Positions 18,634 through 28,029 of a stretch of DNA of 64,000 nt are shown in pieces. A program made the position numbers and the translations under genes. The first letter of the stretch is position 1, and every line of letters begins with the position of its first letter. Below the pieces are notes generated by a model that worked only from the letters and a program-made list of their open reading frames with translations, made no database searches and had not been told where the DNA came from. Source of the stretch: Ruminococcaceae bacterium UBA2719. GTDB taxonomy: Bacteria; Bacillota; Clostridia; Oscillospirales; Acutalibacteraceae. The stretch spans positions 12,991 through 76,990 of the forward strand of contig DEKP01000022.1 in assembly GCA_002353935.1 (NCBI GenBank), in the 5' to 3' direction.

Positions 18634-18673
18634 TAAATTATATATTGATCAACAAGTATGAAAGAGGCAAAGT

Positions 18674-21628
18674 ATGAGTGAAAAAATGACACCTTTGGGC
18701 ATTGACAGTTTGCTTAATATAATAACCTCGGAACACAAGAAAAGCGGTAGCGTTTTCTCAGTATTCCAACCATATAAAGCGCAAAGAAAGCAACTTGATA
18801 TTTTTGAAGAAAAGTTGGAAGTTCCTTTGGGAGTTGCTGCAGGACCCAATACGCAAATGGCGCAAAACATAGTAGCGGCATATTTTGCGGGCGCACGTTT
18901 TTTTGAACTTAAGACAGTGCAAATCATTGACGGAGAAGATCTTGCCAAGTGTATATCCCGTCCGTGTATTTCAGCAGAAGATGAGGGCTATAACTGTGAA
19001 TGGTCTACAGAGCTTACGGTATCACAGGCGCTTGAAGAATATATCAAGGCTTGGTGTATATTAAAGGTCATCTCAAAAGCTTATTCGTTGGGTGATGAAA
19101 ACGCTTTTGTGTTTAATATGAGTGTTGGATATGATCTTAAAGGCATAAAATCAAAGAAGATAGATGGTTTTATCGAAAGCCTGAAAGATGCTTCAAAAAC
19201 CAAGATTTTTTCCGAGTGTAAAGTGTTTCTCAAAAAGTATTTTCCCGAATACAACGAGTATATTGATAATATTTCACCTAAAATCTGCACCAGCGTTACG
19301 CTGTCTACCTTGCATGGTTGTCCGCCCGATGAAATCGAGCGCATAGCCACCTATCTTTTGACCGAGAAAAAACTGAATACTTTTGTAAAATGCAATCCGA
19401 CTATATTGGGCTACAAAAGCGCAAGAGAGATTTTAGACTCAATGGGCTATGATTATATATCCTTTGACGAGCACCATTTTAAAGAGGATTTGCAGTATGG
19501 CGATGCTGTTTCGATGTTTTCAAGACTTATGAAATTAGCGGATGAAAACTCGCTTTTGTTCGGTCTGAAGCTTTCGAATACTTTTCCTGTAGATGTTAAG
19601 GCAAAAGAGCTGCCGAGTGAAGAAATGTATATGAGCGGCAAGGCTTTGTTTCCGTTAACTGTTGAGATGGCAAACAGGCTTTCTAAAGACTTTGACGGAA
19701 AAATTTCTATATCATTTTCGGGCGGAGCAGATTATTTTAATATTGATAAATTATTCGATATTGGAATTATGCCGATTACGGTTGCTACTACTGTTTTAAA
19801 GCCCGGCGGATATCTTAGATTACACCAGCTTGCCGAGAAGCTTCAAAATTGCGACTATACAAAAAAGGAGCAAATAAATACTAAAAAATTATCACAGCTA
19901 AGCATATCCTGTAGAGATGATGTTCACCATACCAAGGCAATCAAACCCATCAAAAGCAGAAAGTCTAATGAAACAGTACCTCTGTTTGATTGCTATACCG
20001 CGCCATGTACAGGCGGCTGTCCTATTTATCAAGATATCCCTGAGTATATCCGATTGTGCAAAAAGGGATTATATAAAGAGGCGTTGTATGTTATCACACA
20101 GAAAAATCCTCTGCCGTTTATAACAGGTACAATTTGTTCGCATAACTGTATGACAAAATGTACCAGAAATTTCTATGAAAGTCCTGTTAAAATAAGAGAT
20201 ACAAAGCTGCTTGCGGCTAAACGAGGGTATGATGAGCTTATAAAGGAAATGTCTCCTAAACCGCTTGATAAAACAAAAAAGGTAGCAATTATCGGCGCGG
20301 GAGCTGCCGGATTGTCAGCGGCTTATTTTACGGCAATGGCGGGGATAAAGACGGTCGTATTTGAAAAAGAAGCGAAAGCCGGAGGAATTGTCAGAAATGT
20401 AATTCCGTCGTTTAGAATATCTGATGAAAGTATTGAGAAGGATATAAAATTAATTGAAAAATCCGGGGCTGAAATTTTGACATCAACTAAGGCGCCAAAC
20501 GTTGAAACACTAAAGCAACAGGGATATACTCACATTTTGTTTGCTGTCGGAGCCTATAAAGCACAAAAAAATATACTTGGACCGCAGGCGATCAATGTTA
20601 TTGATTTTTTGAAAGACCTAAAATCGGAAAATAAAATCAAACTTGGCAAAAAAGCCGTTGTAATCGGTGGAGGAAATACTGCTATGGACGCTGCACGCGC
20701 AGCTAAACGATTCAGCGGCATTGAAAGCGTTACAGTAGTTTACAGACGTACAAAAAAATATATGCCGGCTGATGAAGAGGAGCTCTTGCTCGCTATGAAA
20801 GACGGCGTAGAATTTGAAGAGCTTTTATCGCCGATATCATATGAAAATAAAATTTTAAAATGCTCTGTTATGAAGCTCGGGGAAACAGATGAAAGCGGCA
20901 GAAGGAGGGCTGTAGACACAGGAAAAATTAGAGAAATCAAAGCCGATTCGGTTATTACTGCAATAGGAGAAAAAGTGGATACCGATATCTTTACCGAAAA
21001 TGCTGTCATTTGCGATGAAAAAGGCAGAGTACCATTTAAAACAAATATAGATGGAGTGTATAATGCTGGAGACAGTATGCGAGGGCCTTGTACGGTGGTT
21101 GAATGTATAGCTGACGCAAGGCGCTTTGCTGATATCGTCATCGGTAAAAAGCAGCCTACGGATATACCGTTACAAGCCTTTACCACACCTGTTGACGCAA
21201 GAAAGAACAAGGGGATTCTTTGCGACAGTACAGATGAAGTTTCTGAAGGAGAGAGATGTCTTTCGTGCAACACTGTATGTGAAAACTGTGTTGATGTATG
21301 CCCCAACCGAGCTAATACGGTCATAGTTATGAAGGATATGCGCCGGGAGATTTTGCATATAGACAGGCTGTGCAACGAGTGCGGAAACTGCAAGAGTTTT
21401 TGTCCCTATAACAGCGCACCGTATAAGGACAAGCTGACCTTGTTTTCGGATATCGATAGCTTCAATGACAGCACAAACAAAGGCTTTGTAATTTTAGATA
21501 ATGACAAGGTGCTTTTGCGCTTGGAAGCAGAAAAAGAATACGACTTGTCAAAACCTAATGATTTGGATAAAAATATTGAAATGTTGATTTTAGCTATATT
21601 AAGTGATTATAATTATTTGTTGAACTAA
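18674..21628 (+). CDS. ygfK: YgfK, multidomain iron-sulfur flavoprotein
   Basis: Has 984 residues, normal for YgfK. The first 430 form a dihydroorotate-dehydrogenase-like TIM barrel (GVAAGPNTQMAQN, LHGCPPDEI). Next is a GltD-like part: a cysteine cluster near residue 440 (CTAPCTGGCPIY), FAD motif IGAGAAGLSAAYF near 538 and NAD(P) motif VVIGGGNTAMDAARAAK near 661. The C-terminus has two ferredoxin clusters (CLSCNTVCENCVDVCP near 861, CNECGNCKSFCP near 900). It is often annotated as a selenate reductase subunit, but its conserved neighbours indicate a reductive step in purine/urate degradation. Which step is inference. Confidence 0.92.
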   Translation: MSEKMTPLGIDSLLNIITSEHKKSGSVFSVFQPYKAQRKQLDIFEEKLEVPLGVAAGPNTQMAQNIVAAYFAGARFFELKTVQIIDGEDLAKCISRPCISAEDEGYNCEWSTELTVSQALEEYIKAWCILKVISKAYSLGDENAFVFNMSVGYDLKGIKSKKIDGFIESLKDASKTKIFSECKVFLKKYFPEYNEYIDNISPKICTSVTLSTLHGCPPDEIERIATYLLTEKKLNTFVKCNPTILGYKSAREILDSMGYDYISFDEHHFKEDLQYGDAVSMFSRLMKLADENSLLFGLKLSNTFPVDVKAKELPSEEMYMSGKALFPLTVEMANRLSKDFDGKISISFSGGADYFNIDKLFDIGIMPITVATTVLKPGGYLRLHQLAEKLQNCDYTKKEQINTKKLSQLSISCRDDVHHTKAIKPIKSRKSNETVPLFDCYTAPCTGGCPIYQDIPEYIRLCKKGLYKEALYVITQKNPLPFITGTICSHNCMTKCTRNFYESPVKIRDTKLLAAKRGYDELIKEMSPKPLDKTKKVAIIGAGAAGLSAAYFTAMAGIKTVVFEKEAKAGGIVRNVIPSFRISDESIEKDIKLIEKSGAEILTSTKAPNVETLKQQGYTHILFAVGAYKAQKNILGPQAINVIDFLKDLKSENKIKLGKKAVVIGGGNTAMDAARAAKRFSGIESVTVVYRRTKKYMPADEEELLLAMKDGVEFEELLSPISYENKILKCSVMKLGETDESGRRRAVDTGKIREIKADSVITAIGEKVDTDIFTENAVICDEKGRVPFKTNIDGVYNAGDSMRGPCTVVECIADARRFADIVIGKKQPTDIPLQAFTTPVDARKNKGILCDSTDEVSEGERCLSCNTVCENCVDVCPNRANTVIVMKDMRREILHIDRLCNECGNCKSFCPYNSAPYKDKLTLFSDIDSFNDSTNKGFVILDNDKVLLRLEAEKEYDLSKPNDLDKNIEMLILAILSDYNYLLN

Positions 21629-23011
21629 ATGGGTGGTGATATTTTGAACATATTATTAAAAGGTGGTACTGTTGTATCGTCAAAATCAAGCAAAAAAGCC
21701 GATGTGCTGATAAGCGGCGAAAAAATAATTGCAATAGGCAAAAATCTTAATACAGACGCCGAAGTTGTTGATGTAACGTCGAAGCTGTTGTTTCCGGGAT
21801 TTATCGACGCGCATACTCATTTCGCTTTGGAGGTGTCAGATACAGTTACAGCCGACGACTTTGAGTTTGGCACAAAATCGGCTATTGCGGGAGGAACTAC
21901 AACCATAATTGATTTTGCTACCCAAAACAAGGGAGAAAATCTGTCTTGTGCGTTAAATAACTGGCATGTTAAGGCTTTTTCAAATTCAAGCTGTGACTAT
22001 GCGTTTCATATGGCGATATCCGATTGGAACAATGATATAAAAAATGAACTGCCGGCTATGTTTGAACAGGGGGTAACATCTTTTAAGGTGTATATGACTT
22101 ATCCTTTGATGAAGTTGTGCGATAAAGAGATTTTTGATGTTTTGACTGAGCTTAAAAAGTTTGGTGGAATCGCCGGCGTACACTGCGAAAACGCGGGAAT
22201 TATCGACGGGCTTGTGGAGGAAAAAAGGAGGCTGAATCAACTGACAGTTTCGAGCCATCCGCTAACAAGACCCGATTATGCCGAGGCCGAGGCAGTTAAC
22301 AGACTTCTAAATATCGCTTATGCTGTCAACACCCCTGTTATAATAGTTCATCTAAGCACAAAGGCAGCGCTCGACGAAGTGATGCGTGCGAGAGCTCGCG
22401 GACAAAAGGTGTATGTAGAAACCTGTCCTCAGTATCTGTTGTTAGATGAAGAAAAGTACAGCCTTGATTTTTCGGAAAGTTCAAAGTATGTTTGTTCTCC
22501 GCCTGTTCGTAAGGCTATTGACAGAAAAAGCCTTTGGCGCGCTTTAAAACATGAAGAAATTCAGACTGTATCAACAGATCACTGTTCTTTTACTATAGAG
22601 CAAAAAGGGGCAGGGGAGAGCGACTTTACAAAGGTTCCAAACGGTATGCCGGGAGTTGAAACAAGAGGATTTTTGATGTATACCTACGGAGTAAAGAAAA
22701 AGAGAATTTCTGTTTCTCAGATGTGCGCTTATCTTTCTGAAAATCCTGCTAAGCTGTATGGAATGTATCCCAAAAAGGGAGCTATTAAGGTAGGAAGCGA
22801 CGCAGATATTGTAATTTATGATCCAAGAGTTAAACAGGTTATAAAGGTGGAGAATATGCACAGCAAGTGCGACTACTCGCCGTTTGAAAACGTCAAAATT
22901 GACGGCAGCATTGATAGTGTTTATTTGCGCGGTTACAAGGTTTTTGATGGAAAAAATATAATGAACGAAAAAATAGGCCGCTATGTTTCGCGCGGTAGAT
23001 TTGATTTGTGA
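21629..23011 (+). CDS. hyuA: Dihydropyrimidinase/hydantoinase family protein
   Basis: About 455-460 residues; a cyclic amidohydrolase with the metal motif GFIDAHTHF, the lysine that is usually carbamylated in SFKVYMTYP, and the motifs HCENAG and STDHCSF. The family opens hydantoin and dihydropyrimidine rings, fitting ring opening of a purine-derived intermediate made with YgfK and SsnA. ATG 21629 follows directly on the ygfK stop, but GGTGGTGAT lies 6 nt before TTG 21644, from which the protein would start MNILLKGGTVV as relatives do; TTG 21644 is the likelier start. It is the last gene of the ssnA operon. Confidence 0.92.
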   Translation: MGGDILNILLKGGTVVSSKSSKKADVLISGEKIIAIGKNLNTDAEVVDVTSKLLFPGFIDAHTHFALEVSDTVTADDFEFGTKSAIAGGTTTIIDFATQNKGENLSCALNNWHVKAFSNSSCDYAFHMAISDWNNDIKNELPAMFEQGVTSFKVYMTYPLMKLCDKEIFDVLTELKKFGGIAGVHCENAGIIDGLVEEKRRLNQLTVSSHPLTRPDYAEAEAVNRLLNIAYAVNTPVIIVHLSTKAALDEVMRARARGQKVYVETCPQYLLLDEEKYSLDFSESSKYVCSPPVRKAIDRKSLWRALKHEEIQTVSTDHCSFTIEQKGAGESDFTKVPNGMPGVETRGFLMYTYGVKKKRISVSQMCAYLSENPAKLYGMYPKKGAIKVGSDADIVIYDPRVKQVIKVENMHSKCDYSPFENVKIDGSIDSVYLRGYKVFDGKNIMNEKIGRYVSRGRFDL

Positions 23012-23025
23012 TTAAAATACAAAAG

Positions 23026-23080
23026 AAGCCGAAAGTGTTAGATCGGATAATTCCGAGGATACTTTCGGCTTTGCATTTTG
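23026..23080 (+). terminator. Terminator of ssnA-ygfK-hyuA
   Basis: AAGCCGAAAGT (23026-23036) pairs with ACTTTCGGCTT (23061-23071), with an inner CGGA/TCCG helix; TGCATTTTG follows. The T run is weak but the stem is long. Convergent with the minus-strand gene at 23173. Confidence 0.65.
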
Positions 23081-23172
23081 TAAATAACGATTGCTAAATA
23101 AACGTTAAAGTGTTTTGCTGCTTTTGTGAACTCCAAATTTTAGTGACTTTCACTTCAAAATCTATTATACCG

Positions 23173-24414
23173 TTATTTTACAATGATATTATGTTCTTTC
23201 ATAGCTGCTTCAAATTCCGGGAGAGAGTTCTTGCATCGTACAGGTTCGTTACAATTTTCAATTGCAGATTCTATATCTTTCAGTCCGTTGCCTGTAACGA
23301 TTGAAACTACTGTAGCATCGTGAGGGATAGCGTTTTTATTGCACAGCTTTATTAGACCCGCAGTAGCGGTTACGCCTGCAGGTTCGCCGAACACTCCGCA
23401 CTCTTTTGCAAGAAAACGCTGAGCGGATCTTATTTCGTCGTCTGTGACATTTACTGCTATACCGTTTGAGTCTTTTATCGCTTTAATTGCTTTGTCGGCG
23501 TTACGAGGAACTCCGACGGCTATTGAATCGGCATAGGTGTTTTCTTCCTGAGGAGTCCAGTCTTTGTTTGATAATACCGCTGTATTAATAGGACAGCAGC
23601 CCTCAGCCTGAACGCTGATAAGTCTCGGTATTTTTTCTATAAGACCTACATTATACATATCGTAAAAGCCCTTATAAACTCCGGCTATTGTACATCCGTC
23701 GCCGACTGATACACAAACAAAGTCAGGCGCCTCAAACTGAAGCTGTTCGCAGATTTCCAGCGCCACGGTTTTTTTGCCTTCGCTTAGATATGGATTTATG
23801 GCGGCGTTGCGATTATACCATCCGTATTTTTCTATTGCTTTTTTTGAAAGATCAAAGGTTTCTTCATATGATCCTAAAACAGAAGTAAGATTTGAGCCAA
23901 ACATCAAAAGCTGAGCAACTTTTCCCTTTGGTGCACGTGAGGGAACAAAGATGTATGTTTTAAGCCCTGCTGCTGCGGCGTTTCCGGCAAGAGAAGAAGC
24001 GGCGTTTCCTGTGGATGAACATGCTATAGTGTCATAACCTGCTTCAATAGCTTTTGTGACCGCCATTGCTGATGCGCGGTCTTTGAGAGAAGAGGTTGGA
24101 TTTATACCGTCGTCTTTGATATAAAGTTCTTTTATATTAAGCATTTTTGCAATTTTGTCAGTTTTGTATATCGGAGAATTGCCTACCCTAAGTCCTTTTG
24201 GAATAGTATCTGCTTCTATTGGCAGCAGCTCTCTGTATCTCCACATGGTTTGATCTTCTCTGTTTTTGAGAACTTCCTTATTAAATATGGTCTTTATATA
24301 ATCGTAGTCGTAGATAACGTCCAGTATACCGCCGCACTCGCAGGTGGTGATATTGGCGCAAGCTTCATATTCTTTGTCACATTTTACGCATTTACAACAT
24401 TTTACATTTTTCAT
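23173..24414 (-). CDS. Threonine synthase-like PLP enzyme
   Basis: A 413-residue fold-type-II PLP protein. The N-terminus carries a zinc-ribbon-like cysteine set (CCKCVKC, then CECGG), and PTSSLKDRAS holds the PLP lysine; STGNAASSLAGNAAAAG and SVGDGCTIAGVYKG are the substrate and phosphate-binding loops. By sequence it would be called threonine synthase (phosphohomoserine to threonine), but it follows a PLP lyase and a purine-island regulator, not homoserine genes, so it may be a beta-elimination or replacement enzyme for an amino acid from purine breakdown, such as 2,3-diaminopropionate. AGAGG precedes the ATG. It lies 58 bp after the lyase gene. Confidence 0.8.
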   Translation of the reverse strand: MKNVKCCKCVKCDKEYEACANITTCECGGILDVIYDYDYIKTIFNKEVLKNREDQTMWRYRELLPIEADTIPKGLRVGNSPIYKTDKIAKMLNIKELYIKDDGINPTSSLKDRASAMAVTKAIEAGYDTIACSSTGNAASSLAGNAAAAGLKTYIFVPSRAPKGKVAQLLMFGSNLTSVLGSYEETFDLSKKAIEKYGWYNRNAAINPYLSEGKKTVALEICEQLQFEAPDFVCVSVGDGCTIAGVYKGFYDMYNVGLIEKIPRLISVQAEGCCPINTAVLSNKDWTPQEENTYADSIAVGVPRNADKAIKAIKDSNGIAVNVTDDEIRSAQRFLAKECGVFGEPAGVTATAGLIKLCNKNAIPHDATVVSIVTGNGLKDIESAIENCNEPVRCKNSLPEFEAAMKEHNIIVK

Positions 24415-24472
24415 AATTTACCTCTGAAGATTTTTGAGTTTCAAATTTCAAATTAAACTTTTGATATATTTC

Positions 24473-25945
24473 CTATGGCTTTAACAAACCTACCTGTTCG
24501 TTGAAATCGTTTATCAATTCATCCAAGGCGTCGCACTGCTTGTGTACAGCATCCCAGGTGTTTTCTTTATCATACCACAAAGCGTTTAGTTCTTCGGCGG
24601 TTTTGTCCTGTTGTTCAACCCAGGTATAGTACTTAAGATTATGGATTCTCTTTCTGTTGTTGTAGGTAAGTTCAAGTATGTTATCTGTTTTTATATTGAG
24701 CATATGAATATTATGGTCAATCAGAGCCTCGGTTTCGTTATATTCTCCGTAGATATCGTTTAGTTCTTTGATTCTAGACTGATACATAGCCGAGCTGTCT
24801 GTCAAAACGGTACATAGTATATCATGCTCGTCGAATTCATAATATTTAGCCATTTTAATACAGCAAATAATATTTGCAATTCCTGATATACCGAGCCACG
24901 ATAGCTTTTCTACAAAGTCGGAATCAAGCTTTAATTTATTTAAAAGATAGTTTTTTCCGGCAGATGTATTGAACAGGCGTAAAAGTCGCTGAGAGTCTTC
25001 GTCGTCAACAGCAATAGCCATATCGGTGTTTTTTACGTTGTGTATCCATGGAATGTGTTTGTCGCCTATGCCCTCTATTCTGTGCCCGCCAAAGCCGTTG
25101 TTGAGAATAGTAGGACATTGAAGCGCTTCGCCTACGCCGAGCTTAAGATTAGGATACTGTTCTTTCAGATAATCTCCGGCACTCATTGTGCCGGCGCTTC
25201 CTGCGGTGAAGCATGCGCCGCTAAATCGGTCTGAGTTCCCTTTGATACTCTCAAAAACTTCAGCCAGAGCGTGCCCTGTTACGTTATAGTGCCAAAGGGG
25301 ATTTCCCATTTCTTCAAATTGATTGAATATCATTACGTCGCTTCTTTGTTTTAGCTCGTTTGTTTTGTCAAAAATTTCTTTTACATTAGATTCGCACCCC
25401 GGTGTAGCGATGATTTCTCCGGCAATTTTCGATAGCCAATCAAATCTTTCTTTGCTCATTTGCGCCGGTAAAATAGCGATACTATCGCAGGAAAGAAGCT
25501 TAGAGTTAAAAGCTCCGCCTCTGCAGTAATTTCCGGTAGAAGGCCAAACCGCCTTATGCTTTGATGAGTCAAACTGACCGGTAACCAGCTTAGGCGCCAA
25601 ACAGCCGAACGAAGCGCCTACCTTGTGGCAGCCTGTAGGAAACCATTTTCCGGCTATCGCGAATATTCTCGCCTTGACTCCGGTGATCTCTTTGGGAAGT
25701 TCGATGTAATTGGGAACCTTTCTAAACAGCCCGCCCTGTTCTTTTTGTTCGTTTTTCCAGGTGATCCTGAAAAGATTTATGGGATCTATATCCCAAAGGC
25801 CTGTGTTGGATAGCTTTTCTTTGATGCTGTCCGGGATAGTTTCAGGATGTTGCATTTGTTTTATAGTAGGGATAATAACGTTATTTTCTCTGGCTTTTTT
25901 TATGTTGTGCTGCAAGCCTTCTTTGTTGATGGTGAAATCAATCAT
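24473..25945 (-). CDS. PLP-dependent lyase, substrate unassigned
   Basis: A 490-residue fold-type-II (cysteine-synthase-like) PLP protein. The likely PLP lysine is in TGCHKVGASFG, and the region around STGNYCRGGAFNSK and CFTAGSAGTMSAGDY should form the substrate and phosphate loops. It is about 90 residues longer than YgeX diaminopropionate ammonia-lyase and is not a close match by eye. The position between the island regulator and a threonine synthase-like gene suggests a role in the last, deaminating step of purine catabolism. ATG 25945 lies in AGGAGGATAAAAATG and overlaps the regulator's end by 8 bp, so translation is coupled. Confidence 0.75.
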   Translation of the reverse strand: MIDFTINKEGLQHNIKKARENNVIIPTIKQMQHPETIPDSIKEKLSNTGLWDIDPINLFRITWKNEQKEQGGLFRKVPNYIELPKEITGVKARIFAIAGKWFPTGCHKVGASFGCLAPKLVTGQFDSSKHKAVWPSTGNYCRGGAFNSKLLSCDSIAILPAQMSKERFDWLSKIAGEIIATPGCESNVKEIFDKTNELKQRSDVMIFNQFEEMGNPLWHYNVTGHALAEVFESIKGNSDRFSGACFTAGSAGTMSAGDYLKEQYPNLKLGVGEALQCPTILNNGFGGHRIEGIGDKHIPWIHNVKNTDMAIAVDDEDSQRLLRLFNTSAGKNYLLNKLKLDSDFVEKLSWLGISGIANIICCIKMAKYYEFDEHDILCTVLTDSSAMYQSRIKELNDIYGEYNETEALIDHNIHMLNIKTDNILELTYNNRKRIHNLKYYTWVEQQDKTAEELNALWYDKENTWDAVHKQCDALDELINDFNEQVGLLKP

Positions 25946-26591
25946 TTTTATCCTCCTGTTTATCGATATAGGAATATAACGTGAATTTCGATATTCCAAA
26001 ATATTTGGATATTTTATCGCCTGATTTTGTAATCAGCAGAGCGCCTTTGTCATTTAAATAGCGTATTGCGCGCATCTTATCTTCTTTATTCATAAAAGTA
26101 ACGGGCTTTCCAACGAGTTCAACGCTCTGCCATATGAGGTCATCCAAAAGCTCGTTTACATTCGGAGAAATTTTTTCAATATCCTTTTTGGTATCATCTA
26201 CTGCAGCTATAATTTCATTTATAGAAGCAGACATCATGCTAAGCGAAGTGATATCATGATTTACAGAAAATATTGCAATAACATTTTGGTTTTCATCTCT
26301 TATGTAAACTGTTGAAGATTTTAAAATTTTGCCGTCAGCTGTTTTAGTAAAATAGCCTATATGATCTTTTTCTTTTTCGCCCATATTTGACAGCTGTTTA
26401 AGAACCACCTGAGAAGCACCGTCGCCGACTTTTCTGCCGGTTACTTCTCCGTTTTCAATATATATAATAGAGTGATTAGCAGCGTTTGTATCTGTTAAAT
26501 CGTGAATAACAACCTCGCAGCTTTTGCCGTAATGCAAGGCGACAGCATGGGCAATATTAAACAAGGTGTTTTTTAATATTTCGTTTAACAT
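25938..26591 (-). CDS. YheO-like PAS / helix-turn-helix regulator
   Basis: A 217-residue regulator. The N-terminal 120 residues resemble the YheO-like PAS domain (HYGKSCEVVIHDL, YIRDENQNVIAIFSVNHDI), which senses a small ligand; the C-terminal 60 residues (AIRYLNDKGALLITKSGDKIS, then FGISKFTLYSYI) form a DauR/HTH_22-type DNA-binding domain. It is the first gene of the minus-strand set and diverges from ygeY-ygeW, so it probably controls both directions from 26592-26822 in response to a pathway intermediate. GGAGG lies before the ATG. Activator or repressor role is unknown. Confidence 0.85.
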   Translation of the reverse strand: MLNEILKNTLFNIAHAVALHYGKSCEVVIHDLTDTNAANHSIIYIENGEVTGRKVGDGASQVVLKQLSNMGEKEKDHIGYFTKTADGKILKSSTVYIRDENQNVIAIFSVNHDITSLSMMSASINEIIAAVDDTKKDIEKISPNVNELLDDLIWQSVELVGKPVTFMNKEDKMRAIRYLNDKGALLITKSGDKISKYFGISKFTLYSYIDKQEDKND

Positions 26592-26635
26592 ATGCCTTTT
26601 CCTCCATGTGTTTTTATGCTTTCTTATATAAATAT

Positions 26636-26664
26636 ATTTTAATACATATCTTTTCTATAATCAA
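26636..26664 (-). promoter_or_regulatory. Promoter of the PAS-HTH regulator operon
   Basis: Minus strand TTGATT (26664-26659), 17 bp, TAAAAT (26641-26636). Confidence 0.5.
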
Positions 26665-26711
26665 TCATTTTTTAAACATCTAAAATTTTTTTAGGATTTC
26701 AAAATTGTTAT

Positions 26712-26739
26712 TTGACACCCCAATAATATGTAGTATAAT
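26712..26739 (+). promoter_or_regulatory. Promoter of ygeY-ygeW
   Basis: TTGACA (26712-26717), 16 bp, TATAAT (26734-26739). Start near 26746 leaves a 77-nt leader. It is divergent from the regulator promoter 50 bp away. Confidence 0.72.
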
Positions 26740-26822
26740 AATAGAGAATATTTTTGTTGCTTTTTTAAGGGAAAACGGCAAAAAATTAATCGTTTTATCA
26801 ATTATAAACAGGGGGATAACAA

Positions 26823-28028
26823 ATGGATTTTAACGCAATCAAAAAAGCTGCCGGAAATTATGAGAAAGATATGACAAAATTTTTGCGCGATTTGGTTTCT
26901 ATTCCGTCCCAGTCGTGTGAGGAAGAGGGCGTTATAAAGCGTGTCAAAGAAGAGATGGAGCGCTTAGGCTTCGACAAAGTTGAGATCGATCCTATGGGGA
27001 ACATATTGGGATATATGGGTAGCGGAGAAAAAATCATTGCTTTTGACGGCCATATAGATACTGTAGGCCTCGGCGAGCTCAGTAATTGGAAATTTGACCC
27101 CTATAAAGGATATGAAAACGATACCGAAATCGGCGGACGCGGCACATCGGACCAAGAAGGTGGATTGGTATCGGCGGTGTATTCTGCGAAAATTATGAAA
27201 GATTTGGATTTGATTCCAAAAGGATATAAGATACTTGTTACAGGAACAGTTCAAGAAGAGGATTGTGACGGCTTGTGCTGGCAGTATATACACAACGAGC
27301 TTGGCATTACCCCCGAATTTGTTGTTATAACAGAACCTACGGATAGGGGTATATATCGCGGTCAGCGCGGCAGAATGGAAATCAGAGTTGAAGTTAAAGG
27401 CGTATCCTGCCACGGTTCTGCACCCGAGCGCGGAGACAATGCGATTTATAAAATGGCTGATATTATCAGAGAAGTCAGAGAGCTCAACGATCACTTGCAT
27501 TATGACGAGTTTTTAGGCAAGGGAACAGTTACTGTTACTCAGCAGTTTTATAATTCTCCGTCAAGATGTGCGGTTGCCGATATGGCGGCGATATCGCTCG
27601 ACAGAAGGCTTACAGACGGAGAGACATGGCAGATGGCATTAAAAGAGGTTGAAGCTTTGCCTTCTGTTAAGAAGTATAACGCCGAGGTTACGATGTATAA
27701 ATACGAACGCCCGTCTTGGACAGGGCTTAAATATCCCACCGAGTGTTATTTTCCGACCTGGGTTATTTTAGAAGATCATCCTGCTTGCAAAGCGGTAGTT
27801 TCTTCTCACAAGAGTATGTACGGCGAGCCCAGAATAGATAAGTGGACTTTTTCAACCAACGGCGTTTCTATTATGGGAAGATACGGCATACCTTGTATTG
27901 GTTTTGGACCGGGAGCCGAGGCTCAGGCTCACGCGCCTAATGAGATAACATGGAAAGAGGATCTTGTGAGATGTGCGGCTGTTTATGCCGCTGTACCTAT
28001 GAATTATGCACAGGAACAGGAGAAATAA
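26823..28028 (+). CDS. ygeY: YgeY family M20 hydrolase
   Basis: A 401-residue zinc peptidase/deacylase-fold protein (M20 family) of the YgeY type. Metal and catalytic residues appear in [24 protein letters not shown] and [14 protein letters not shown]. YgeY is a conserved member of the anaerobic purine/urate cluster and is expected to hydrolyse an N-carbamoyl or amide intermediate near 2,3-diureidopropionate; the precise step is inference. GGGGGAT stands before the ATG. ygeW begins one base after its stop, so the two are co-translated. Confidence 0.92.
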   Translation: MDFNAIKKAAGNYEKDMTKFLRDLVSIPSQSCEEEGVIKRVKEEMERLGFDKVEIDPMGNILGYMGSGEKIIAFDGHIDTVGLGELSNWKFDPYKGYENDTEIGGRGTSDQEGGLVSAVYSAKIMKDLDLIPKGYKILVTGTVQEEDCDGLCWQYIHNELGITPEFVVITEPTDRGIYRGQRGRMEIRVEVKGVSCHGSAPERGDNAIYKMADIIREVRELNDHLHYDEFLGKGTVTVTQQFYNSPSRCAVADMAAISLDRRLTDGETWQMALKEVEALPSVKKYNAEVTMYKYERPSWTGLKYPTECYFPTWVILEDHPACKAVVSSHKSMYGEPRIDKWTFSTNGVSIMGRYGIPCIGFGPGAEAQAHAPNEITWKEDLVRCAAVYAAVPMNYAQEQEK

Positions 28029-28029
28029 A

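Noticed and set aside
20740..21393. 217-codon open frame on the minus strand
   Set aside because: It is antisense to ygfK, whose motifs are continuous; no promoter, ribosome binding site or recognisable domain.
18674..21628. Selenate reductase function for the ygfK product
   Set aside because: That label is historical; the molybdopterin partner is absent and the gene neighbours point to purine breakdown.
26964..27500. 178-codon open frame on the minus strand
   Set aside because: Antisense to ygeY with no supporting signals; a by-product of codon use in the real gene.
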